Source of the DNA: Rhodobacteraceae bacterium HLUCCA09
GTDB taxonomy: Bacteria > Pseudomonadota > Alphaproteobacteria > Rhodobacterales > Rhodobacteraceae
Assembly (NCBI GenBank): GCA_001314685.1
Contig: LJNT01000132.1
Span: 1 to 39,569 of the forward strand
Direction: 5' to 3'
Length of the DNA stretch: 39,569 nucleotides
Shown here: positions 33,086 to 39,569 of the stretch, one piece after another
How positions within the stretch are numbered: the stretch's first letter is position 1
Layout: every line of letters starts with the position of its first letter
Made by a program: the position numbers and the translations under genes
Notes under the pieces: model-generated
Told to the model about the DNA's origin: nothing
The model's database searches: none
The model's input: only the letters and a program-made list of their open reading frames with translations

Positions 33086-33110
33086 GTTGCCGAAAACTCC
33101 TGCATGCAAC
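33086..33110. promoter_or_regulatory. Inverted repeat between Lrp-type regulator and ald
   Basis: GTTGC (33086-33090) and GCAAC (33106-33110) form an inverted repeat with a 15-base spacer, 41 bases before the ald ATG. Its size suits an Lrp/AsnC dimer site and its place suits regulation of ald. The arms are short, so chance is not excluded. Confidence 0.35.
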
Positions 33111-33150
33111 GGGATACAATCCGGCAGGACGCCAAGCCGGAGGAGACGAC

Positions 33151-34269
33151 ATGCGCATCGGGTGCCCAAGGGAGATCAAGCCCCAGGAATACCGCGTCGG
33201 GCTCACGCCCGAGAGCGCGGCCGAACTGGTGGCGCACGGCCACGAGGTGGTCATCGAAACCGGTGCCGGCGCCGGGATCGATGCGACCGATGCCGCCTAC
33301 GAGGCAGCCGGCGCGCGCGTGGTCGACGTGGACGAGGTGTTCGCCACCTCCGACATCGTCGTGAAGGTGAAGGAGCCGCAGGCCGATGAGCGCACGCGAC
33401 TGCGGCCGGGCCAGACGCTCTACACCTACCTCCACCTCGCGCCCGACGTGGCGCAGACGGCCGACCTGATCGCCTCGGGCGCCACCTGCATCGCCTACGA
33501 GACGGTGACAGGTGCGCAGGGTGGCCTGCCGCTGCTCAAGCCCATGAGCCAGGTCGCGGGACGGATGTCGATTCAGGCGGGCGCGCATGCGCTCGAGAAG
33601 GCGCAGGGGGGGCGCGGCGTGCTGCTCGGCGGCGTGCCGGGCGTGGCGCCGGCGAAGGTCGTGGTGATCGGCGGCGGCGTGGTGGGCTTCAACGCCGCGC
33701 AGATGGCGGTGGGCCTCGGCGCCGACGTCACCCTCCTCGACCGCGACGCGGAGGTGCTCGAGGCGCGGGCGACGCATTTCGGCGCCTCGGCCAAGACCGC
33801 CTATTCGACGCGCGCGCGCCTGCTGGAGCTGATCGCCGAGGCCGACCTCGTGATCGGCGCCGTGCTGGTGCCGGGCGCGGCGGCGCCGAAGCTGGTGCGC
33901 CGCGAGGACCTGTCGCTCATGCGGCCCGGCGCGGTGCTGGTCGACGTCGCGATCGACCAGGGCGGCTGCTTCGAGACGTCGCGGCCCACGACCCATGCCG
34001 CGCCGCTCTACACCGTCGACGGGATCGTGCATTACTGCGTTGCCAACATGCCGGGCGGGGTTGCGCGCACCTCGACCTACGCGCTGAACAACGCCACCCT
34101 GCCCCACCTGCTCAAGCTCGCCGATCTCGGCGTCAAGGAGGCGCTGACGCGTGACGCGCACCTGCGCGCGGGGCTCAACGTTGCCGCCGGACGGATCACC
34201 TGCGAGCCCGTGGCCGAGGCGCAGAACCTCAACCACGCGCCGGCCGAGGACGCGGTGGCGGCGCTCTGA
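33151..34269 (+). CDS. ald: Alanine dehydrogenase
   Basis: NAD-dependent L-alanine dehydrogenase (alanine to pyruvate and ammonia, reversible), 372 residues, cytosolic. It opens [20 protein letters not shown]. The substrate Lys is in IVVKVKEPQ near 75 and the catalytic His in YTYLHLAPD near 96. The Rossmann fold is [20 protein letters not shown], and the catalytic Asp is in [27 protein letters not shown] precedes the ATG. The divergent Lrp-type gene is its likely regulator. A compound hairpin follows the stop. Confidence 0.95.
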   Translation: MRIGCPREIKPQEYRVGLTPESAAELVAHGHEVVIETGAGAGIDATDAAYEAAGARVVDVDEVFATSDIVVKVKEPQADERTRLRPGQTLYTYLHLAPDVAQTADLIASGATCIAYETVTGAQGGLPLLKPMSQVAGRMSIQAGAHALEKAQGGRGVLLGGVPGVAPAKVVVIGGGVVGFNAAQMAVGLGADVTLLDRDAEVLEARATHFGASAKTAYSTRARLLELIAEADLVIGAVLVPGAAAPKLVRREDLSLMRPGAVLVDVAIDQGGCFETSRPTTHAAPLYTVDGIVHYCVANMPGGVARTSTYALNNATLPHLLKLADLGVKEALTRDAHLRAGLNVAAGRITCEPVAEAQNLNHAPAEDAVAAL

Positions 34270-34300
34270 CCGAGACGCCGCGCGCCCCGGCCCGACCTGG

Positions 34301-34363
34301 GCGGGGCAAATTCCTTGAAGAAGGAATTTGGCAAGAGCCTTCCGGAAGGCTCTTGCGCCCCGC
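34301..34363. terminator. Compound three-branch inverted repeat between convergent genes
   Basis: An outer stem (GCGGGG at 34301-34306 with CCCCGC at 34358-34363) encloses two perfect hairpins end to end: CAAATTCCTT/AAGGAATTTG with loop GAAG (34307-34330), and GCAAGAGCCTTCC/GGAAGGCTCTTGC with no loop (34331-34356). It fills the gap between ald (+) and the kinase-like gene (-) and touches that gene's stop codon. A bidirectional terminator is the likeliest role. Confidence 0.7.
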
Positions 34364-35002
34364 TCAGACCAGGGCGGGGGTGCGGGCCGCCGCGTCGAGC
34401 ACTGCGCGGGCGAGGCGTTCCGGCGGCGGCGTCGCGTCGAGCCGCAGCACCGGGCAGGGAAGCGTGGCGATCCACGCCTCGTGGCGGGCGAGCGAGCGGC
34501 CGGGACGGCGCCCGTGCTCGTAGCCGTCGGCCCAGACCAGGAAGGCGCGCACCTCTTCGTGCGCCGCTCCGCCGGGATCGGCGGCTTTCCCGTGGCGCAA
34601 TCGCTCGCGCGCCTCGAGCCGCGCCCGGCGCACCGGCTGCGGCAGGGTCAGGAACACCGCCAGCGTGAAGCGGCGTGGAATGTCGGCGGCCCAGTTCTCC
34701 ATCGCGCCCGACAGCACCCAGTCCGACCGCGGCAGGAAGAGCTGGCGCGCGAGAGCCCGCCTTTCCCCGGGCGGGCGCTTGCGGCGAAAGGGCGGGTCGG
34801 TCGGGCGCCAGTAGAAATCGTCGGCGTCGAAATGCTGCGAGCCGAGAGATATGGCCAGCAGCCGCCCCAGCGTCGAGGTGCCCGTCCCGGAGGCACCGAA
34901 CACGTGGACGCGGTGGCAACGCCCGGCACCCTCTGCACAGGGAATGGGCGGCGCCGCCGAGCCGTGCTCCCGTGCCGACCAGGCGGGGCCATCAGCACTC
35001 AC
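34364..35002 (-). CDS. P-loop adenylate kinase-like protein
   Basis: A 212-residue P-loop NTPase. The Walker A loop GASGTGTSTLG lies near residue 32, after a short N-terminus (RCHRVHVF). HFDADDFYWRPTDPPFRRKR resembles the substrate-lid segment of small adenylate kinase-like proteins, DWVLSGAMENW the Walker B strand region, and RRARLEARERLRHGKAADPG an arginine-rich lid. The substrate cannot be named. GTG at 35002 is chosen because GGAGG lies seven bases upstream; a longer frame exists but its N-terminus is low complexity. It is 115 bases downstream of msrA on the same strand. Confidence 0.75.
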   Translation of the reverse strand: MSADGPAWSAREHGSAAPPIPCAEGAGRCHRVHVFGASGTGTSTLGRLLAISLGSQHFDADDFYWRPTDPPFRRKRPPGERRALARQLFLPRSDWVLSGAMENWAADIPRRFTLAVFLTLPQPVRRARLEARERLRHGKAADPGGAAHEEVRAFLVWADGYEHGRRPGRSLARHEAWIATLPCPVLRLDATPPPERLARAVLDAAARTPALV

Positions 35003-35117
35003 CGCTCCGCCTCCATGCGCTCCTCGCGCGGTTCGGTCTCGCCAGTCCCGGGTTTCTGTGCTGCCCCCATGCACTCCCTTTCCCTCGTCACGCACGCCGG
35101 CGGACCGGGCGCCCCTG

Positions 35118-35810
<693 letters not shown>

Positions 35811-35967
35811 GGGTCCCTCCGTCTCGTGTCAGGGCTGGATATAGTCCTGCCACGAGCGGCGTCCCACGCCGCCGGGGCGGGCTGTCGCAGGGCGCCGCCG
35901 CCGCGCGGCCCGCCAGATGCCCGACCACGGCACGTCAGGCACCAGCAGCCCCCGGGGCGCGACAGCC

Positions 35968-36501
35968 TCAGCGCGACGTGAAGCGGTAGTCGACCTCGGC
36001 AAACCGCCCCGTGGGAAAGGTGTAGGCGAAGCGCAGGCCCGCCGGCCCCGCAACCACGTCGTGCTCGGCCTCGGCGGGGATGAAGACGGCCACGCCCGCG
36101 GCGATCTCGTGGGCCACGCCCTCGATGGTGACCGTGCCACCGCCCGCGAGCCCGAAATAGACCTCGGCGGGGCCATGCCGATGCGGCAGCAGGGTGTCGC
36201 CGGGGCCGAACTCCGCCACCCCCAGCACGACGCCGGAGGAGGGCGTGCGGTCGGCACAGAGCAGCGTCCGCCAGCGCACGGTGCCGAAGGCGGGGTCGTC
36301 GCCCCCCTCCAGCGGCACTGCCTCGGCGATGATTGCAAAGCCCGCGCCGGGCGCGACAGGCAGGTTGGCCGGCGCACCGGCGGCGTCGTCGAGCGCCTCG
36401 GGGGCGATCAGCGCGCCGCCGCCCTCGGCCCCCTCCCAGTCGACGCCACCGGGCGCGGGACTGGCCAGATCAAAGGCGGTCAGGGTCGGGTCGGGCGTCA
36501 T
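35968..36501 (-). CDS. Single-domain cupin protein
   Basis: A 177-residue protein whose C-terminal half is a cupin barrel. Motif 1 is FGPGDTLLPHRHGPAEVYFG (two His and a Glu as metal ligands) and motif 2 is VAVFIPAEAEHDV (His). The N-terminal half (RWRTLLCADRTPSSGVVLGV) packs in front of it. Such proteins can be metal-dependent isomerases, dioxygenases, lyases or sugar-binding sensors. A DMSP lyase of the cupin group was considered because of the likely marine lineage, but its extra active-site pattern was not recognised. ATG at 36501 has GAGGGAG eight bases upstream. It is divergent from the sulfur transporter gene. Confidence 0.8.
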   Translation of the reverse strand: MTPDPTLTAFDLASPAPGGVDWEGAEGGGALIAPEALDDAAGAPANLPVAPGAGFAIIAEAVPLEGGDDPAFGTVRWRTLLCADRTPSSGVVLGVAEFGPGDTLLPHRHGPAEVYFGLAGGGTVTIEGVAHEIAAGVAVFIPAEAEHDVVAGPAGLRFAYTFPTGRFAEVDYRFTSR

Positions 36502-36694
36502 GGCCGTGTCTCCCTCGCGGCGGTGCGTCCTCGTCGCCCGTGTCGCACGGGATCGCCGGCCGAGGATCGCCCACGGGCGACGCGAGCGAGTCGTTTTTCT
36601 TCGGCCCGCTTGGCGCGTGCCGACCCGCCGGAGAGTCGCCGGCGCCGCAACAGGGCCGCGCAGCCCGGCGGCTTGCGCTGCGGCAGGCTCCGCC

Positions 36695-36708
36695 CTGATC
36701 CAGATCAA
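36695..36708. promoter_or_regulatory. FNR/FnrL-type box upstream of the sulfur transporter
   Basis: CTGATCCAGATCAA differs from the FNR consensus TTGAT-N4-ATCAA at one base. Its centre is about 60 bases before the transporter ATG at 36762. If it works as a class II activator site near -41.5, transcription would start about 20 bases before the ATG. It is much farther (about 190 bases) from the cupin start. Confidence 0.65.
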
Positions 36709-36761
36709 GGCACCCATTCCGCCACGCGAATACGTGATCGCGGACGGTGGAGGGAGGCGGC

Positions 36762-37832
36762 ATGGATATCCTCGGCATCGTGGAGCGCATCGGCGAGGCA
36801 CCGGCCGCCGCCCTGTTCGGCGTCATGACTGGCGTGATCTTCGGCGTCGCCGCCCAGCGCTCGCAGTTCTGCCTGCGCGCGGCGACGGTGGAGTTCGCCC
36901 GCGGCTCCCTCGGCCCCCGCATGGCGATCTGGCTGCTGTGCTTCTCGACCGCGCTCGTCTGGGTGCAGGCAGCCGACCTCGCAGGGCTGATGCGCGCGCA
37001 GGACGCGCGCATGATGGCGGTGCCCGGCTCGTGGTCGGGGGCCATCGTCGGCGGGCTCCTGTTCGGCGTCGGCATGGTGCTGGCGCGCGGCTGCTCGGGG
37101 CGGCTTCTGGTGCTCGCCGGTACCGGCAACCTGCGCGCGGTGGTGTCGGGACTCGTCTTCGCCGTCGTCGCGCAGATGAGCCTCTACGGCATCCTCGCCC
37201 CGGCGCGCGCCGAGATCGCGGGCCTGTGGATCACCGCCGGCGGGCGAAACCTCGATCTGATGGCCGCCCTGCACCTGCCCGAGGCGTCGGGCCTCGCCCT
37301 CGGCCTCGCGCTGGCCGGCATCGCCCTGTGGCTCTCCTTCCGCAACGGGCTGCGCCTCGCCACCCTCGTCTTCGCCTCGGGCGTGGGCTTCGCCGTGGCG
37401 GTGGGCTGGGCCGTCACCTTCGGCCTCTCCCGGGTCGCCTTCGATCCCGTCCAGATCGAGAGCGTCACCTTCACCGGGCCGTCGGCCTCGACGCTGATGT
37501 TCTTCCTCGCGCCCGAGCGGGTGCTGACCTTCGATATCGGGCTGGTGCCGGGCGTGTTCGTCGGCGCCTTCCTCGCGGCCTGGGCGGCGGGCGACCTGAA
37601 GGCCCAGGGCTTTCACGACCCCGGCACGATGACGCGCTCGGGGATCGGCGCGGCGGCGATGGGCTTCGGCGGCATGCTCGCGGGCGGCTGCGCGATCGGC
37701 GCGGGCGTGACGGGGGGCTCGATCTTCGTGGGCACCGCCTGGGCGGCGCTGACGGCGATGTGGGTGGGCGCCGTCGTCACCGACCGCCTGCTCGACCAGC
37801 GCGGCGCGCGCGGCGCCCCCGTCGCGGTCTGA
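36762..37832 (+). CDS. YeeE/YedE family sulfur (thiosulfate) transporter
   Basis: Polytopic inner-membrane protein of 356 residues in the YeeE/YedE (TsuA-like) family that moves thiosulfate or related sulfur compounds. It has two homologous halves. Conserved cysteines used for substrate relay are Cys37 (AQRSQFCLRAA), Cys111 (VLARGCSGRLL) and Cys310 (GMLAGGCAIGAGVTGGS). ATG at 36762 has GGAGGGAGG just upstream. No TusA-like sulfur carrier is adjacent. An FNR-type box upstream suggests induction at low oxygen. The stop codon lies inside the first unit of a 15-bp tandem repeat. Confidence 0.9.
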   Translation: MDILGIVERIGEAPAAALFGVMTGVIFGVAAQRSQFCLRAATVEFARGSLGPRMAIWLLCFSTALVWVQAADLAGLMRAQDARMMAVPGSWSGAIVGGLLFGVGMVLARGCSGRLLVLAGTGNLRAVVSGLVFAVVAQMSLYGILAPARAEIAGLWITAGGRNLDLMAALHLPEASGLALGLALAGIALWLSFRNGLRLATLVFASGVGFAVAVGWAVTFGLSRVAFDPVQIESVTFTGPSASTLMFFLAPERVLTFDIGLVPGVFVGAFLAAWAAGDLKAQGFHDPGTMTRSGIGAAAMGFGGMLAGGCAIGAGVTGGSIFVGTAWAALTAMWVGAVVTDRLLDQRGARGAPVAV

Positions 37833-37880
37833 GCCGTCGCGGTCTGAGCCGTCGCGGTCCGAGCTGTCGCGGTCCGAGCC
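37821..37880. repeat. 15-bp tandem repeat overlapping the transporter stop codon
   Basis: Four contiguous units of GTCGCGGTCTGAGCC (units 1 and 2 identical, units 3 and 4 with C for T and one further change). Unit 1 contains the last three codons and the stop of the transporter gene (Val-Ala-Val-stop), so the gene's own end has been copied downstream three times. Confidence 0.93.
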
Positions 37881-37898
37881 GAAGCGCGGCCCACGCCC

Positions 37899-37950
37899 CT
37901 TCTTCTTGCTGCAAGTATCCCCGCCGGAGGCCCGCGCCCGGAACGGGCGC
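37899..37950 (+). terminator. 3'-end element with hairpin, downstream of the transporter gene
   Basis: CTTCTTCTTGCTGCAAGTAT (37899-37918) and CCCC are followed after a short gap by a hairpin with arms GCGCCCG (37934-37940) and CGGGCGC (37944-37950), loop GAA. Order and orientation match the copy after mtkB, with a diverged core. It lies between the convergent transporter and priA genes. Confidence 0.45.
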
Positions 37951-37996
37951 GCAATGAAGGACATGCGCCGCAGGCGCTCCGCCGGGATACCGACGC

Positions 37997-39569
37997 TCAG
38001 AAAAAGCTCTGCGGGTCGATGTCGACGGCCACGCGGATCTGGTTCGGCACCTTCACCTGCCCGAGCCACGCCGCCAGCGCCGCCTGCAGCGCCGCGCCCT
38101 TGCCGGCCTTGACCAGCAGTCGCACCCGGTGGCGGCCGCGGATGCGGGCGACCGGCGCGGGCGCCGGCCCGAAGACCTGGGCGCCGATCCGGTCGAGCGG
38201 CGCGGTGGCGCGGGCGAGCGCGGTGCCGAGGTCGAAGACGGGCGCGAGCTCGGGCCCCGACAGCACGATCCCGGCGAGCCGGCCGTAGGGCGGCATGCCG
38301 GCCGCCTCGCGCTCGGCGGCCTCGGCCCGCCAGAACGCCTCCTCCTCGCCCGACAGGATCGCCCCGATCACCGGATGCGCCGGCTGCCAGGTCTGCATCA
38401 GCGCCCGTCCCCGCCGTCCCGCCGTGCGGCCCGCGCGGCCCGAGACCTGCCGCATCAGCTGGAACGTCCGTTCCGCCGCGCGCAGGTCGGAGCCTTGCAG
38501 CCCGAGATCGGCGTCGATCACGCCCACGAGCGACAGGAGCGGAAAGTTGTGCCCCTTGGCCACGATCTGGGTGCCGATGATCAGGTCCGCGCCGCCCTGC
38601 GCGATCTCCGCCACGCGCGCCTTGAGCGCGCGGGCCGACCCGAAGAGGTCGGACGACAGCAGCGCCACCCGCGCCTCGGGGAACACGTCGGCCACCTCCT
38701 CGGCCAGCCGCTCGACCCCCGGCCCCAGCGCCGCGAGCCTGCCCTCGACGCCGCAGGCCGGGCAGGCGGTGGGGATCGGCGTCGTCTCGCCGCACTGGTG
38801 GCAGACGAGGCGCCTGAGGAACCGGTGCTCCACCATCCGCGCGTCGCACTGCGCGCAGCCCACCTGATGCCCGCAGGCCCGGCACAGCGTGACGGGGGCG
38901 TAGCCGCGCCGGTTGAGGAACAAGAGCCCCTGCTCGCCCCGCTCGAGGACGGCGCGCATCTCGCCCGCGAGCGCGGGCGAGATCCAGCGGCCCTGCGGCA
39001 CGTCCTCGCCGCGCATGTCGATCGCGGCCATCACGGGCAGGTCGGCGGCGCCGTGGCGCGCGGCGAGGTCGAGCCGCGCATACTTGCCCGCCTCGGCGTT
39101 GGCCCAGCTTTCCAGCGATGGCGTGGCCGAGGCGAGCACCACCCGCGCCCCGGCGATCGAGGCGCGCAGCACCGCCATGTCGCGGGCATTGTAGAGCACC
39201 CCGTCCTCCTGCTTGTAGGAGGGGTCGTGCTCCTCGTCGACGACGATCAGCCCAAGGTCGCGGAACGGCAGGAACAGCGCCGAGCGGGCGCCGACGACCA
39301 GCTGCGCCTCTCCCTCGGCCAGCATCCGCCACGCCCGCCGCCGCTCGGTATGGGTGACGCCCGAATGCCACTCGGCCGGCCGCGCGCCGAAGCGGGCCTC
39401 GACGCGGGCAAGGAACTCGCCCGTCAGCGCGATCTCGGGCAGCAGCACCAGCGCCTGCCTGCCCCGCTCAAGGCAGGCCGCCACCGCCTCGAGATAGACC
39501 TCGGTCTTGCCCGAGCCGGTGACGCCGCGCAGGAGCGTGGTGCCATAGCCCCCCTCGGCCACGCCCGCC
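37997..39569 (-). CDS. priA: Primosomal protein N' (PriA helicase), partial at the right edge
   Basis: 3'-to-5' DNA helicase that reloads the replisome at stalled forks. The window holds about 523 C-terminal residues; the N-terminal DNA-binding domain (about 200 residues) lies beyond the right edge. Visible motifs are Walker A GVTGSGKTEVYL, LLPEIALTGEFLARVEARFG, the DEEH box VVDEEHDPSYKQEDG, LASATPSLES, the zinc-binding cysteines in CRACGHQVGCAQCDAR and CHQCGETTPIPTACPACG, and the helicase motifs GTQIVAKGHNFP and MRQVSGRAGRT. The C-terminus VAVDIDPQSFF is typical. A GTG at 39562 is not the start; the frame stays open to the edge. Confidence 0.95.
   Translation of the reverse strand, partial: AGVAEGGYGTTLLRGVTGSGKTEVYLEAVAACLERGRQALVLLPEIALTGEFLARVEARFGARPAEWHSGVTHTERRRAWRMLAEGEAQLVVGARSALFLPFRDLGLIVVDEEHDPSYKQEDGVLYNARDMAVLRASIAGARVVLASATPSLESWANAEAGKYARLDLAARHGAADLPVMAAIDMRGEDVPQGRWISPALAGEMRAVLERGEQGLLFLNRRGYAPVTLCRACGHQVGCAQCDARMVEHRFLRRLVCHQCGETTPIPTACPACGVEGRLAALGPGVERLAEEVADVFPEARVALLSSDLFGSARALKARVAEIAQGGADLIIGTQIVAKGHNFPLLSLVGVIDADLGLQGSDLRAAERTFQLMRQVSGRAGRTAGRRGRALMQTWQPAHPVIGAILSGEEEAFWRAEAAEREAAGMPPYGRLAGIVLSGPELAPVFDLGTALARATAPLDRIGAQVFGPAPAPVARIRGRHRVRLLVKAGKGAALQAALAAWLGQVKVPNQIRVAVDIDPQSFF

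Noticed and set aside
35968-36501. Cupin as a DMSP lyase
   Set aside because: Only the general cupin His/His/Glu and His motifs are visible; a specific lyase signature was not recognised, so no substrate is assigned.
37997-39562. priA starting at GTG 39562
   Set aside because: That start would remove the DNA-binding N-terminus and begin about a dozen residues before Walker A; the frame continues to the window edge, so the gene is simply cut off.

Overview
The window is a very GC-rich chromosomal segment that looks like a member of the Rhodobacterales (Alphaproteobacteria). The lineage call rests on a PhyR/NepR/EcfG general stress module, WaaA, a fused MrpAB antiporter, a DUF3572 protein, a PleD-type cyclase, an H-NOX/diguanylate cyclase pair, an MttB-like protein without pyrrolysine, and the overall base composition. 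Coding density is high, many genes overlap by 1-4 bases, and no phage, insertion sequence, tRNA or rRNA was seen. It reads as ordinary core chromosome carrying several unusual regulatory and structural details.

Layout. 91-2047: general stress response control (ecfG and nepR on minus, phyR divergent), followed by waaA for LPS Kdo transfer. 3485-5850: minus-strand AcuC-like deacetylase, glutathione peroxidase-like protein and a CBS membrane protein. 6078-9050: plus-strand DUF2927 lipoprotein, a 54-residue membrane protein and a VWA/CoxE-like protein. 9375-14532: an ScfR-family regulator divergent from sgaA-mtkA-mtkB (serine cycle: serine-glyoxylate aminotransferase and malate-CoA ligase). 14735-20854: a six-gene mrp Na+/H+ antiporter operon on minus. 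21103-24384: a small exported protein and a chemoreceptor. 24540-29912: a minus-strand run of DUF3572, HAD phosphatase, MttB-like methyltransferase, H-NOX, HNOBA-GGDEF cyclase and an M48 protease. 30045-34269: pleD, a GST, and a divergent Lrp-type regulator/alanine dehydrogenase pair. 34364-37832: P-loop kinase-like protein, msrA, a cupin and a YeeE/YedE sulfur transporter. The right edge holds the C-terminal two thirds of priA.

How it fits together. EcfG-type promoters (GGAAC-N16/17-CGTT) can be read directly in front of nepR-ecfG and in front of the GST gene, so the stress module appears self-activating and a target lies about 30 kb away. Two c-di-GMP cyclases are present. One is coupled to an H-NOX protein in a split version of the soluble guanylate cyclase layout; the other is PleD, with a CtrA-like site upstream. 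An FNR-type box precedes the sulfur transporter.

Most worth a second look: the stress sigma factor carries a C-terminal tail that looks like the end of a class III aminotransferase; the H-NOX protein has Pro where the heme-ligating His should be; the ScfR regulator sits divergent from serine-cycle genes with TTTGCAAA-like sites between them; four 12-15 bp tandem-repeat arrays lie just 3' of plus-strand genes; and a recurring 3'-end element (GAAATA-CCCGGGG followed by a GC hairpin) lies downstream of several genes in their own orientation.
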